The notes below the pieces were generated by a model. The model ran no database searches and was not told the origin of the DNA. It worked only from the letters and a program-made list of their open reading frames with translations. Below are positions 7,835-17,928 of a stretch of 61,599 nucleotides of DNA, piece after piece. Every line of letters starts with the position of its first letter. Within the stretch, counting starts at the first letter, position 1. The translations under genes and the position numbers were made by a program. This DNA is from CAYRGG01 sp964423745 (GTDB taxonomy: Bacteria > Pseudomonadota > Gammaproteobacteria > Competibacterales > Competibacteraceae), in contig CAYRGG010000023.1 in the NCBI GenBank assembly GCA_964423745.1, positions 1 through 61,599 of the forward strand. Reading direction: 5' to 3'.

Positions 7835-9343
7835 ATGTGTGGAATTATTGGCTTAGTAGGATGTGGCCCTGTCAATCAAAGTCTTTTTGATGGCCTTACA
7901 GTGTTACAACACCGTGGTCAAGATGCAGCAGGAATAGTGACATGCCAGGAAAAACGTTTATTTTTACGCAAAGACAATGGTTTAGTAAGGGATGTGGTGC
8001 GCACTCGTCACATGCGCCGCTTGGTGGGCAATATGGGTATTGGCCATGTCCGCTATCCTACGGCAGGCGCTTCCAATGCGGCAGAAGCACAACCTTTCTA
8101 TGTAAATTCTCCGTTCGGTATCACCCTAGCTCATAATGGTAATTTAACCAATACTATACAACTCAAAGATGAGTTGTTTCGCGCTGATCTGCGCCATATC
8201 AATACCGAATCCGACTCAGAAATTCTTTTAAATGTCTTTGCCCATGAATTGCAGCGTTGCGGCAAACTCTCCATTAGTCACGAAGATATTTTTGCCGCCG
8301 TGCAGTCAGTACATCGGCGTGTGCGCGGTGCTTATGCCGCGGTAGCGCTAATCATCGGTTACGGTATCGTAGCGTTTCGCGATCCCTACGGTATTCGTCC
8401 CCTCGCCTATGGTCGACGGGAAACGTCCCAGGGCATGGAGTACATGGTGGCTTCGGAAAGTGTAGCCATGGATGCGCTGGGATTTGAACTGGTGCGTGAT
8501 ATAGCCCCTGGTGAAGCGATTTTTATCGATGGATCGGGACGGGTTTTTACCCAGCAATGCGCAGAGCATGCTGATTACTCTCCGTGTATTTTTGAGTTTG
8601 TCTATCTCGCTCGTCCTGATTCTATCCTCGATAATGTTTCAGTACACAAAGCCCGTTTACGCATGGGTGATTATCTCGCGGAAAAGATCTTACGGGTGTG
8701 GCCCGATCACGATATCGATGTGGTGATTCCCATCCCCGACACCAGTCGCACCTCCGCTTTGCAGTTGGCTTCTACATTAGGCGTTAAGTATCGCGAAGGA
8801 TTTATTAAAAACCGTTATATAGCCCGCACCTTTATCATGCCTGGACAACAGATGCGGGAAAAGTCGGTACGTCAAAAACTCAACGCTATTGCCTTGGAAT
8901 TCCGTGGCAAAAACGTGTTGTTGGTGGATGATTCCATTGTGCGCGGCACCACCTCGGCTCAGATAGTGCAAATGGCCCGTGATGCAGGCGCCCGCCGCGT
9001 CTATTTCGCCTCCGCTGCGCCACCGGTGCGCTATCCTAATGTCTATGGCATCGATATGCCGGCTGCCCATGAATTGATTGCCCACAACCGCAGCGAGGAA
9101 GAAGTGGCTCAAGCCATTGGCGCGGAACGCCTTGTGTTTCAAGATTTAGACGATCTGGAAGCGGCCGTGCGGCGAGGAAATTTGCAGTTAAACCGGTTTG
9201 ATACGTCCTGTTTTACGGGTGAGTACGTAACCGGCGATATCGATGCGGCTTACTTAAATCGCCTGGAACAAAAACGCAATGACCATGTCAAGACACAACA
9301 CATCTCAGATGCTAGTAAGGTCGTGGATTTGCATGCGCTTTAA
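7835..9343 (+). CDS. purF: Amidophosphoribosyltransferase
   Basis: A 502-residue first enzyme of purine synthesis, making phosphoribosylamine from PRPP and glutamine. Cys2 (MCGIIGLVG) becomes the N-terminal nucleophile of the class II glutaminase domain after Met removal. The PRPP-binding loop VDDSIVRGTTS lies in the second half (about residues 368-378). The frame is open to 7754, but the upstream part is unrelated to the family and would bury the catalytic cysteine, so the ATG at 7835 is certain in practice. The 285 bp between purF and metZ show no convincing gene or terminator. Confidence 0.96.
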   Translation: MCGIIGLVGCGPVNQSLFDGLTVLQHRGQDAAGIVTCQEKRLFLRKDNGLVRDVVRTRHMRRLVGNMGIGHVRYPTAGASNAAEAQPFYVNSPFGITLAHNGNLTNTIQLKDELFRADLRHINTESDSEILLNVFAHELQRCGKLSISHEDIFAAVQSVHRRVRGAYAAVALIIGYGIVAFRDPYGIRPLAYGRRETSQGMEYMVASESVAMDALGFELVRDIAPGEAIFIDGSGRVFTQQCAEHADYSPCIFEFVYLARPDSILDNVSVHKARLRMGDYLAEKILRVWPDHDIDVVIPIPDTSRTSALQLASTLGVKYREGFIKNRYIARTFIMPGQQMREKSVRQKLNAIALEFRGKNVLLVDDSIVRGTTSAQIVQMARDAGARRVYFASAAPPVRYPNVYGIDMPAAHELIAHNRSEEEVAQAIGAERLVFQDLDDLEAAVRRGNLQLNRFDTSCFTGEYVTGDIDAAYLNRLEQKRNDHVKTQHISDASKVVDLHAL

Positions 9344-9628
9344 ACGAATTAGAAGTATCGTATCTTGTGTCAACTGCCCTTTGAGCGCTATTAAAACCTT
9401 ATATTTTGACAAATACCAACGAGTCACTTACTCTGCTATTAGCGCCGATTTGAACTCTCAGCTTGCAGGCGCTTGATAAATATCGCTAAAGCGAGGGTAG
9501 AAAAACAACACCGATTTTAGCCTTTGTCACATGCCCATGGCCTAGGCTGCGTTGCTTCTACCCGATGCTTTGATTTGACAGACTGGTGCGGTCATGCTGT
9601 GCCTGTGCAACGCGAAAGGTGTATGGTT

Positions 9629-10825
9629 ATGATAGACAATAACGACGATTATGAGTTGGGTTTTTCAAGTTTAGCGGTGCGAGCCGGTCAAGTACGCACC
9701 CACGAAGGAGAACACGCAGAACCCATCTTTCCCACCTCGAGTTTCATCTTTGCAAGCGCAGCCCAAGCGGCGGCTGTGTTTGCTGAAAAAGAGCCCGGCA
9801 ACGTCTATTCCCGCTTTACTAATCCCACCGTGCGCATCTTTCAAGAGCGTTTGGCCGCCTTAGAAGGTGGGGAAGCCTGTATTGCCACCTCATCGGGTAT
9901 GGCAGCCATTTTAGCCACCTGTTTGACCCTGCTAAAGCAAGGGGATCATATTGTTTCCTCCAGTGCTGTGTTTGGCACCACAGTCTCACTGTTTGCTAAT
10001 TATTTGAGCAAATTTGGTATCACCACAACTTTTGTTCCCTTAACCGATAGCGCCGCTTGGGCGTCTGCTGTACGACCAGAGACCAAATTGCTGTTTTTAG
10101 AAACCCCGTCTAATCCCCTCACCGAAGTGGCCGATATCCGGGAGCTTGCAGAACTTGCCCATCGTCACGAATGTCTGCTCGTGGTGGATAATTGTTTTTG
10201 CACCCCAGCTTTACAGCAACCTTTAAAATTAGGCGCTGATTTAGTGATTCATTCCGCCACCAAGTATCTCGATGGGCAAGGTCGGTGTATCGGTGGGGCG
10301 GTGGTGGGGGATGCCCAGCGAGTGGGTAAAGATATCTTTTATTTTCTGCGGGCCACCGGGCCTACCATGAGCCCCTTTAATGCCTGGGTATTTCTCAAAG
10401 GCTTAGAGACCTTAAAACTTAGGATGCACGCCCATAGCGCCAGCGCCCTGCAACTCGCCCAGTGGTTAGAAGCCCACCCTGCGGTCAGCCATGTTTATTA
10501 CCCCGGCTTGCCGTCCCACCCCCAACATACTCTCGCCAAAGCCCAGCAATCTGATTTCGGTGGGATTGTTTCTTTTGAAGTCCAAGGTGGACAGCAGGCT
10601 GCTTGGCAAGTCATCGACGCCACCCGTTTGTTGTCTATCACCGGTAATTTAGGCGATACCAAGTCCACTATTACTCATCCTGCCACCACCACCCATGGGC
10701 GCTTAACCGAGCAAGAGAAAAAACAAGCCGGTATTCGTGATAGTTTGATTCGTCTCTCTGTGGGTTTAGAAGACATGGAAAATCTTCAAGAAGATCTGGA
10801 CCGGGGACTCAAGCAATTGGTGTAG
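9629..10825 (+). CDS. metZ: O-succinylhomoserine sulfhydrylase
   Basis: A 398-residue Cys/Met-metabolism PLP enzyme that makes homocysteine directly from O-succinylhomoserine and sulfide. The PLP lysine is Lys212 in the SATKYLDGQGR motif, whose GQGR ending is typical of MetZ rather than MetB/MetC. The substrate-entry segment YSRFTNPT is also present. Of several in-frame starts, the ATG at 9629 has AAAGG nine bases upstream and gives a family-like N-terminus (LAVRAGQVRTHEGEHAEPIF follows). Starts at 9524 and 9623 are less likely. It follows purF as in many gammaproteobacteria. Its stop codon lies inside the left arm of a hairpin terminator. Confidence 0.92.
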   Translation: MIDNNDDYELGFSSLAVRAGQVRTHEGEHAEPIFPTSSFIFASAAQAAAVFAEKEPGNVYSRFTNPTVRIFQERLAALEGGEACIATSSGMAAILATCLTLLKQGDHIVSSSAVFGTTVSLFANYLSKFGITTTFVPLTDSAAWASAVRPETKLLFLETPSNPLTEVADIRELAELAHRHECLLVVDNCFCTPALQQPLKLGADLVIHSATKYLDGQGRCIGGAVVGDAQRVGKDIFYFLRATGPTMSPFNAWVFLKGLETLKLRMHAHSASALQLAQWLEAHPAVSHVYYPGLPSHPQHTLAKAQQSDFGGIVSFEVQGGQQAAWQVIDATRLLSITGNLGDTKSTITHPATTTHGRLTEQEKKQAGIRDSLIRLSVGLEDMENLQEDLDRGLKQLV

Positions 10826-10875
10826 GTTGGGGCTTGAAATGTTGGGGTTCGCAACGCTCACCCCAACCTACTTTT
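10822..10875. terminator. Long-loop hairpin terminator / REP-like repeat
   Basis: A perfect 11-bp stem (10822-10832 with 10861-10871) is followed by TTTT. The left arm covers the metZ stop codon. It can serve metZ and, read from the other side, the convergent channel gene ending at 10884. The GTAGGTTGGGG...GAGCG-type sequence resembles REP-like repeats dispersed through many bacterial chromosomes (from memory; no search was run). Confidence 0.6.
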
Positions 10876-10883
10876 GACTGTTG

Positions 10884-11765
10884 TTAACTAGCAGCCAATG
10901 GCCGGTTAGTCCATTTCTCATGCTGTTGTACGGGCTCGATGTCCCAGCTATCCGTAACTGCAAAGCGTTTGGTCGCTAAGAAACTGGTTTGACCTGCGCT
11001 AATGCCGGCATGATCCAGAGCCAGGTAACATTCTTCCAGCAATACACCCTTCATGGGCACTACGTCCGATCTGGAAGGCACCCAGGCGTAGACACGAAAA
11101 TTGTAGGAATTAGCCGCGATTTCATCAAACATCACAAAAGCGTTTTGACCCTTGAGATTCCATTTATGGTGCGCCACCACGGACTCCAGCACCTGTTTGG
11201 TTTTGCGTAGATCAAAATTAAAATCATCAATGGGTATGACCACCTCAATGCGAAATCCCGAAATACGCGTGAAATTGCACACCATCGTATCCAACAATAA
11301 CTTATTGGGCACATCGTAAAAGTTACCTTCGGGGGTTTCCATACGGGTGCTCAACACGCCTCGTCGGATAACGCGACCCACGGCACCATGAATTTCGATA
11401 ATTTCGCCAACGCGAAACACATCGCCCCAGGCATTAAATAAACCTGCAATGGCGTTACTACCCGCTGGGGTAATGACAAGTCCGATGATTAGACCGCCGG
11501 CGAAGAGAAATTCGGTCAGTGAATCAAGCCCCATCTCAAAGCTTGAAACCCAAAAAATGATGGCGAATAACCATATGGATGTGGGCAATAAAAACGCCAT
11601 GCGAGCTTTCCACTTAGGACGTACTTTGCCTTCCTTTTCTTGTAGGGGTATACAGACCAACCTGGATAGAAGGGCCGCCACCATTAGCGTCATGACAGCA
11701 GTAGCCGCAATTCTTGCATAGGGATAAAGGGTCATTAACCATTCAGTCATTAACAAATCAAACAT
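10884..11765 (-). CDS. MscS-family mechanosensitive ion channel
   Basis: A 293-residue membrane protein with three hydrophobic segments (about 15-37, 53-75, 84-106), the last being Gly/Ala-rich like the pore helix of MscS (FAGGLIIGLVITPAGSNAIAG). It is followed by the beta domain (VGEIIEIHGAVGRV...) and an alpha/beta C-terminal domain. Such channels release solutes on hypo-osmotic shock. The VGRVIRRGVLSTRMETPEGN segment is a clear family marker. It is transcribed toward metZ and lies downstream of the glutamine-synthetase-like gene on the same strand with a 130-bp gap, so co-transcription is possible but unproven. Confidence 0.85.
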   Translation of the reverse strand: MFDLLMTEWLMTLYPYARIAATAVMTLMVAALLSRLVCIPLQEKEGKVRPKWKARMAFLLPTSIWLFAIIFWVSSFEMGLDSLTEFLFAGGLIIGLVITPAGSNAIAGLFNAWGDVFRVGEIIEIHGAVGRVIRRGVLSTRMETPEGNFYDVPNKLLLDTMVCNFTRISGFRIEVVIPIDDFNFDLRKTKQVLESVVAHHKWNLKGQNAFVMFDEIAANSYNFRVYAWVPSRSDVVPMKGVLLEECYLALDHAGISAGQTSFLATKRFAVTDSWDIEPVQQHEKWTNRPLAAS

Positions 11766-11895
11766 TATTTATACCTCACGAGTCGTTGTTGATAAAAAAA
11801 GTCTAGCTACGGTCGTGGCAAAATAATGATTTGATTTGCTGAGTTTGGAAATACCACTTAAGTGGCTTTCCACTAAGACTTTAGTCGGGGAGAGG

Positions 11896-13260
11896 CTAGA
11901 TGATCTCAAAATATCGGCTGATCTCCCAGTCGCTAATATGTTTTTGAAATTCCCGGGTTTCCCACTCTCGGGTGGCCGTGAAATAGTCTACAAAAGCGTC
12001 GCCGAACCAATCCCGAGCCATCTGAGAGATTTTCAACATTTGTGTGGCTTCCCAAAGCGCAGTGGGTAAAGTTAAAGCTTGGGAAAAGGTTTGCTCGTGG
12101 GCGTTACCCTGCACCGGCGCTTCTGGCGCTATTTTATTTTCCATACCCCAGAGGCCAGAGGCCAGGGCAGCGGCCAACACAATGTAGGGATTGGCGTCGG
12201 CGGCCGCTACGCGGAGTTCCACCCGTTGAGAATCAGTATCGCCGGGGATAACCCGCAAAGCGCAGGTACGGTTCTCAATACCCCAACTGGCTACTGTTGG
12301 CGCTGGATAACCTGAAAGCAGGCGCGTATAGGCGTTGACAGTGGGCGCCATCATGGCTAATAGTTGGGGCATGAGTTTTTGCTGTCCGCCGATAAAGTGA
12401 CGTAGATCCTGACTGATATTATGGGGTTGCTTAGCATCGTAGAAAGGCGCGTTGCCATCGCTGTCTTTTAAAGAAAGATGAATATAACCGCTGGAGCCGG
12501 GGTGGTCTGCTGACCATTTAGCCATAAAGGTGGCGAGCAGATCGCTGCGTTGGGCGAGGACTTTGCTAAAGGTTTTAAATAAAGCAGCTTTATCTGCTGC
12601 TACTTCGGCGTTATCGACACTGATGACTGCTTCCAGCATGCCAGGGCCGCTGGCGTTGTGAAGACTTTCCAGGGGATAATCCATTGCCTCGCAAAGGGCT
12701 AGGAGGGCTTGGTGAAACTCACCGGCTACCGTGTTCCTTAATACAGAATAGCCGAGTTGGCCTGGTCTAAGGGGCTGTAAATCTTTATAGTGTTTTACCC
12801 GTAAAGAGCGGGCTGTTTCGGCAAATAGATAAAACTCATAGGCAAAACTCGCAAAAGGCGTTAGCTCCATGTCGTGGGCTATATTGAGCACTCGGCGCAA
12901 AATAGCCCGGGGACAAATGGCGTCTGCAGGGGGTGCAAACTCGGCTAGAAAAAGCACGCTTTTCTCGAAGGGTAACTCGCGGCAGGTAGTCGGCCGAATG
13001 TGCATGGGTATATTTGGATAGCCGGTGTGGCGACCGGTAAAAGTCACATTATCATAGGGTTGATCGTTACTATCCCAGCCTAATAGTAAGCTGCAAAATT
13101 CGAAGCCATGGTCCAAAGCCGAGAAGAATTTTTGTCGGGACAAACAGGTGCTCCGTAGGATACCGTCGGTGTCAAAAACGCCTACTGTGACATGAGTGAG
13201 ATTACGCTGCTCAACAAGTCTACGGGCGTCCGCTGCTGTTTTTACCTGATTGGCTTCCAT
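11896..13260 (-). CDS. Glutamine-synthetase-family ligase (PuuA/GlnA-like)
   Basis: A 454-residue member of the glutamine synthetase superfamily, which joins ammonia or an amine to the gamma-carboxyl of glutamate using ATP. An N-terminal beta-grasp domain (1-110) precedes the catalytic domain with the metal-binding HPGSSGYIHLSL, the substrate segment NAYTRLLSGYPAPT and the RVELRVAAADANPY motif. The canonical adenylylation tyrosine loop of housekeeping GlnA is not visible. The extra N-terminal sequence (FDTDGILRSTCL) resembles gamma-glutamylpolyamine or type III-like enzymes. No polyamine genes flank it, so the amine substrate is unknown. The start at the ATG opposite 13260 is followed by a normal family N-terminus. 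Confidence 0.8.
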   Translation of the reverse strand: MEANQVKTAADARRLVEQRNLTHVTVGVFDTDGILRSTCLSRQKFFSALDHGFEFCSLLLGWDSNDQPYDNVTFTGRHTGYPNIPMHIRPTTCRELPFEKSVLFLAEFAPPADAICPRAILRRVLNIAHDMELTPFASFAYEFYLFAETARSLRVKHYKDLQPLRPGQLGYSVLRNTVAGEFHQALLALCEAMDYPLESLHNASGPGMLEAVISVDNAEVAADKAALFKTFSKVLAQRSDLLATFMAKWSADHPGSSGYIHLSLKDSDGNAPFYDAKQPHNISQDLRHFIGGQQKLMPQLLAMMAPTVNAYTRLLSGYPAPTVASWGIENRTCALRVIPGDTDSQRVELRVAAADANPYIVLAAALASGLWGMENKIAPEAPVQGNAHEQTFSQALTLPTALWEATQMLKISQMARDWFGDAFVDYFTATREWETREFQKHISDWEISRYFEII

Positions 13261-13582
13261 CGTTGCGTCTCCAAACGCGGCAGTATAGTCCGCATCTTAC
13301 TCTAGGGTAGGGGTGTAGACCCTGGTTTCTTCAGGCGTCGCTCGCCGCAGTTGAAAGGGAGTACCCTGGTCGTTACCGCATAGCCTAGCATCTTAATACC
13401 TTAATACGCGGTACTCTGCCTTGTTTTTGTTGAAATAAAGCATTAAAAACAAAAAGAGTAGAAAGTTTAGTTTGTCCTGTAAACTGCTTTAGGTTCAGGT
13501 AAAGTTATAAGTAAGATAGCAGCCTTACTATACGACAACACTGAACTATTTTAATATCATTTAGTACTTGGTTCTGATCGTC
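13261..13582. other. Divergent intergenic region without a gene
   Basis: These 322 bp separate two divergently transcribed genes and must hold both promoters. The right half is AT-rich, with several TATAAT-like sextamers, but none has a convincing -35 partner at the right spacing. I see no ORF, repeat or RNA structure worth naming. Confidence 0.5.
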
Positions 13583-16468
13583 ATGATCTTAAAAAGATTT
13601 TTTAAACCCAAATGGCAACACCCAAATCCTCAGGTTCGTTTGCAAGCTTTGCAAGAGCTGACGGTTGGGGATGCTGTAATTGTGCAGATGGCGCAACAGG
13701 ATCTCGATCCCCAGGTGCGCTGCGCTGCTCTAAAACGCATCAATACGATAGACGTTTTACAAACTCAGGTTAATCAAGAGACAGACCCTCAAGTTCGTGG
13801 GTTTGCAGAGCAACAGCTACGAGACATCCTGACCGGTCAACGTGCTGATTGTCCTCCAGTGGCTGTGCGAGTAGCGGCTATTCAGTCCTTAGATAAAGAA
13901 TTGACGGAATTTATCGCTGTGCATGGTAAGGAACCTGAGCTACGCTCGGCCATGATAGCGCGTCTCCAGAGCCAATGCTTACTTAGTTCTATAGTGCTCA
14001 ATGATCCCGCCGTCAATGTTCGACTCGCTGCTTTAGAACGCGTTGTTGATCCCATCCATTTAGAAAAAATCGCCAAACAAAGTCGCCATCGTGACAAACG
14101 AGTTTATCGTACAGCCCATGAGCGTCTGGAAGCGCTCCAGACCAAACAAGCGCGTCTCGCTAGCGCAAAACAACTTTGTGACGAGTTAGAGCAACTGACT
14201 TGGGATGGCGAATTAGGCAGTAGCGCAGCACGCTTCGCCAAATTAGAAAAAGCCTGGCAAGCGCTGCAGCATCCAGCAGATGTCGAGCTGCAAGCCCGGT
14301 ATGAAAAAGCCAGAGACCGTTTTCTCAGCCAGCGTCAGGACGCTTTAAATCGTCGCGGGCAACGGTTAGCACTTTGTAAACAGCTAGAGGATTTACTGTC
14401 CGCCTGGGATGGGTTAGAACAACTAACCCCAGCTTTGGAATCGGAACTGCAAACAACCCTTACCCATATGCAGCAAGACTGGATGGCCTGCGCAGACCTT
14501 CATGACAAAGAAACAAAACGACTAACGACGCGCTTCAATCAATTGCTGCAAAAAGCCCATGATAAGCAACGCATTTTACGCCGCAATAACGAGCGAGCTA
14601 GTCAGCTTGGCAAGGTTTTGCAACAGACTGAAGCACTTTTGCAGCAACCCAGCGAAGTTCTGGAAGCTGATATTAGGGCTTTAAAACAGCGTTGGGCAGC
14701 CTTAGAGCGCCCTGAAAGAGAAACTCTAGCAGCAGCCCTACAAAGTGATTTCGATGCGCTTCTAGATAAGCTAAAGCATCGGCTGCGACGTCAGGCAACA
14801 CAAAAAGATCAAGAACTGGTTGATTTGGAGGCCTTATTAGCCGAGCTTGAAAAGACACTTGACAATGGCGAATTACAGCATGCCATAGCCCTTTACGATC
14901 GCACACAACACCGTTTGCACCATAATATTGGGCTATCCCGCAAACAGATGAAGGCTTTGGAAGGACGCCTTCATGGCTATCAGCCGAGGCTGGCTGAATT
15001 GCGGGGCTGGCGCCGCTGGGGGACCGATCGTGCTCGGGAACAACTTTGCGAAGCCGCAGAGCGGCAGTCTGAGGGATCTGGTGATCCCCTCGACATTGCC
15101 CGGCAAATTAAAGAGCTACGTAATACTTGGAAAGGGTTAGATAGCACTGGCGGAAGCGCCCCGCGAAGTTTGTGGAAACGTTTTGATCGAGCCTGTGAAC
15201 GGGCCTATGAACCGTGTCAAGCCTATTTTGATGCCCAGGCACAGGAGCGACAGGGTAATCTGAAAAAGAAGCAAGCCCTTTGCGAGCGTCTCGAGCAAAC
15301 GGTAGCAAACACCGATTGGAATCAAGTGGATTGGCGTTGGGCGGATCGTACCTATCGGGAACTGAACAAAGAAGGTTACAAGATTGGACCCATAGATCGA
15401 GGTGATCGCAAAGCCATCGAACGCCGTTATTATCGAGCGTTAAAAAGCTTTGATAAGTGTTTAAAAAAGGAACGGGAAAACGAGTTAAGACGCCGCAAAG
15501 AACTGATTGAAAAGATTCGCCAATTGGCTAAGGGTGATGATCTACAAGCCGCTGTCAATGGGGCAAAGCGCGCACAAGCGGAGTGGCAACCCACGGTACA
15601 GGCGTCGCGACGCGAGGAACAAATCTTGTGGCGGCAGTTTCGTAGCGTTTGTGATGGGATTTTTGCCCATCGGCAATCTGAGCAACAGGCGGCTGAAGCG
15701 GAGCGCGAGGAGAATCTCACATCCAAGTTGGCCCTTTGCGAAGAGCTTGAGAAGCTGACCTCTGTGGAAAGCGATGCCATTCAATCCGCCATGCGTCGGG
15801 TTCAAGAAGCACAGGAGGCGTGGAGAACCATTGGTCCAGTGAACAAGTCTGTTTATAAAATCCTTGAACAGCGTTTTGAAGCTGCTTGCGTCCAAGTGAA
15901 AAAGCGCGAACGGGTGCTACGTCGGAAACAGGCGCACGAGGAGTTAGACACCTTGCGTAGCAAGGCGAGTCTCTGTCAGGGTCTCGAGAAGATTTTGCTG
16001 GCGCCAGATTGTTCTGAAGAGAACCCTACAGCTGTGACTGAAACCCAGCAAGCATGGAATAATTTGGCGGTATTACCCGATGAGCTAGAACAACCGGTTC
16101 AAGCGCGTTTCGACCGGGTATGCCGGGCCCTTAATGGTGATAAAGAAGCATCCCAAACCTTACAGCAGGCCATGCCGGAAGCCCTTCACCAAAAACAGCA
16201 CTTGTGCATACAGATGGAAGTGCTCGCTGGCTTAGAATCACCGCCTGAATTTGCACAAGCGCGGATGGAATATCAAGTTGCCCGGCTTTCTGAATCCTTA
16301 CATAGCCGGGAGACAGGGGCTTCTCCCGCCAAGGTAGGTGAGGAATGCCGAGACATTGAAATAAAATGGTACTTATTGCCGTCGCTATCTCCAGCCCAAA
16401 AAGAAGAAGCGTTTGAGAAACGCTTTGAACGGGCACGGGATGCGTTAATCCAACAGCGAGGCTACTAA
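13583..16468 (+). CDS. Large DUF349 multi-repeat protein
   Basis: A predicted soluble protein of 961 residues. Residues 1-190 are helical, with HEAT-like units (PNPQVRLQALQEL, DPQVRCAALKRI, DPAVNVRLAALERV). The remainder holds a series of DUF349 repeats, each a charged helical unit with a conserved W-x-x-L/I-G-P-like core (for example EAWRTIGPVNK, EWQPTVQASRREE, TWKGLDSTGGSAPRSLWKRFDRAC). The molecular function of DUF349 is not known to me. A TTG at 13568 is also in frame; the ATG at 13583 is preferred. The gene lies 77 bp upstream of a Ser/Thr kinase on the same strand, a pairing that suggests co-expression but not function. It is rich in Gln, Arg and Glu throughout. Confidence 0.8.
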   Translation: MILKRFFKPKWQHPNPQVRLQALQELTVGDAVIVQMAQQDLDPQVRCAALKRINTIDVLQTQVNQETDPQVRGFAEQQLRDILTGQRADCPPVAVRVAAIQSLDKELTEFIAVHGKEPELRSAMIARLQSQCLLSSIVLNDPAVNVRLAALERVVDPIHLEKIAKQSRHRDKRVYRTAHERLEALQTKQARLASAKQLCDELEQLTWDGELGSSAARFAKLEKAWQALQHPADVELQARYEKARDRFLSQRQDALNRRGQRLALCKQLEDLLSAWDGLEQLTPALESELQTTLTHMQQDWMACADLHDKETKRLTTRFNQLLQKAHDKQRILRRNNERASQLGKVLQQTEALLQQPSEVLEADIRALKQRWAALERPERETLAAALQSDFDALLDKLKHRLRRQATQKDQELVDLEALLAELEKTLDNGELQHAIALYDRTQHRLHHNIGLSRKQMKALEGRLHGYQPRLAELRGWRRWGTDRAREQLCEAAERQSEGSGDPLDIARQIKELRNTWKGLDSTGGSAPRSLWKRFDRACERAYEPCQAYFDAQAQERQGNLKKKQALCERLEQTVANTDWNQVDWRWADRTYRELNKEGYKIGPIDRGDRKAIERRYYRALKSFDKCLKKERENELRRRKELIEKIRQLAKGDDLQAAVNGAKRAQAEWQPTVQASRREEQILWRQFRSVCDGIFAHRQSEQQAAEAEREENLTSKLALCEELEKLTSVESDAIQSAMRRVQEAQEAWRTIGPVNKSVYKILEQRFEAACVQVKKRERVLRRKQAHEELDTLRSKASLCQGLEKILLAPDCSEENPTAVTETQQAWNNLAVLPDELEQPVQARFDRVCRALNGDKEASQTLQQAMPEALHQKQHLCIQMEVLAGLESPPEFAQARMEYQVARLSESLHSRETGASPAKVGEECRDIEIKWYLLPSLSPAQKEEAFEKRFERARDALIQQRGY

Positions 16469-16545
16469 ATGAGCTGGCCGACTGACAGGAAAACAGATCG
16501 GGTGAGCACTGCTGTGTCTGGTCAAAGGGTTAGGTATTCGAGGTA

Positions 16546-17928
16546 ATGAGTTCTTCGACATCGGGAGCGACCATACAGATCCCAGGCTATAGTATTGAAG
16601 CCCCCATAGGTAGTGGAGCTATGGCTTCAGTGTATCTCGCCATACAAGAGTCTTTAGAGAGGCGAGTAGCTTTAAAAATTATGGCTGCTGCCCTCGGCGC
16701 AGATACCAGTTTTTGTAAGCGTTTTCTCAAGGAAGGCAGAATTATTGCGCAACTGAGTCATCCGCATATTATTACCATTTTCGACATCGGTGTTTTCCAA
16801 GACCATTACTACATGGCCATGGAATACCTAGGGGGTGGTAGTTTAAAGGAACGTCTTCTGCACAAGTTATCGGTGGAGGAGTGTTTGCTGATCCTCGAGC
16901 AGATTGCTAAACCTCTTGGCTATGCCCATAAACATGGTTTTATTCATCGGGATGTTAAACCTGCCAATATCCTCTTTCGAAAAGATGGTTCAGCAGTGCT
17001 CTCAGATTTTGGGATTGCCAAAGGTCTTAGTGACAATACCCAGTTGACAGCCATGGGATGGACCTTGGGTACACCTAACTATATGAGTCCGGAACAAGCC
17101 CTCGGTCAACCGGTGGATGCCCGTAGCGACCTGTATAGCTTAGGTATCGTGTTCTTCGAAATCTTGACAGGCACGAGACCTTACCAGGCTGAGGATTCCT
17201 TTCGCACCGCCATGCTTCACGTTCAGGAACCGATTCCACGATTACCAAAACCCCTTGCTCACTGTCAGGATCTGGTGGATCGGCTTATGGCCAAAAAACC
17301 GGATGATCGTTTCTTTAACGCCGAGGAATTGGTTGAAGCCATCGAGCATTTACGCTCACCTAAGGCGCCTACTCTGTCTTCCCGGAGTAAAAAACAAAAG
17401 GAAAAGCAACAATCTGCCGCCCCAGCCAGATCATCACAAAGGTTGACGCGCCGCTGGTTATATGGCTTTGGATTGGTAGGCGTTTTAGTAGCGGCTATAG
17501 GCGTTACCTGGTATGTTATTTTACCTTTATTAGCGCCTGCCAATACGGGGTTGCCTACGCCATCGTCGACCCAGGCGCCAGCCCCTACAATATCCCCTGT
17601 TGCAGAAGATTGTCCAACCCTTGGGCAGGCTGCACAAGAACAAATTACCGGGTTGATGGGAACAGCCCAAGCCCACGAAGAAGCGGGTTTTTTATTTTAT
17701 GCGGCTGATGTTTATCAACGGATTTTAGAGCTTGATCCCTGCGAAACAAAAGCAAAAAACAAATTGCAACTCATTGCTAATCGTTATGAGGCCATGGCTC
17801 AGGATAGCTTAGCGGAAAATGATCACGCCACCAGTCTAGAACTGGTTAAAACTGGATTACAAGTGATGCCTAACCATGCTGGACTCCGTACGCTACAAGA
17901 AGATATTCTTGCGCAAAGCCCTGAATAG
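16546..17928 (+). CDS. Membrane-anchored Hanks-type Ser/Thr protein kinase
   Basis: A 460-residue signalling kinase. The kinase domain (about 14-270) has every key residue: the glycine loop IGSGAMASVY, Lys44 (VALKI), the HRDVKPAN catalytic loop with Asp136, the DFG motif at 154-156, and the GTPNYMSPEQA activation-segment end. A basic linker (275-303) leads to one transmembrane helix (304-330). After a Pro/Thr-rich stalk, an outward C-terminal part of about 100 residues looks like TPR-type helices (VYQRILELDPCETKAKNKLQL). The periplasmic TPR part could be a sensor or protein-docking arm (inference). No cognate phosphatase or FHA gene lies nearby; the DUF349 gene upstream is the only close neighbour. 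Confidence 0.9.
   Translation: MSSSTSGATIQIPGYSIEAPIGSGAMASVYLAIQESLERRVALKIMAAALGADTSFCKRFLKEGRIIAQLSHPHIITIFDIGVFQDHYYMAMEYLGGGSLKERLLHKLSVEECLLILEQIAKPLGYAHKHGFIHRDVKPANILFRKDGSAVLSDFGIAKGLSDNTQLTAMGWTLGTPNYMSPEQALGQPVDARSDLYSLGIVFFEILTGTRPYQAEDSFRTAMLHVQEPIPRLPKPLAHCQDLVDRLMAKKPDDRFFNAEELVEAIEHLRSPKAPTLSSRSKKQKEKQQSAAPARSSQRLTRRWLYGFGLVGVLVAAIGVTWYVILPLLAPANTGLPTPSSTQAPAPTISPVAEDCPTLGQAAQEQITGLMGTAQAHEEAGFLFYAADVYQRILELDPCETKAKNKLQLIANRYEAMAQDSLAENDHATSLELVKTGLQVMPNHAGLRTLQEDILAQSPE

Noticed and set aside
15430..15895. Two long antisense frames within the DUF349 gene
   Set aside because: Arg/Ser/Leu-rich mirror images of a repetitive coding sequence; no ribosome site.
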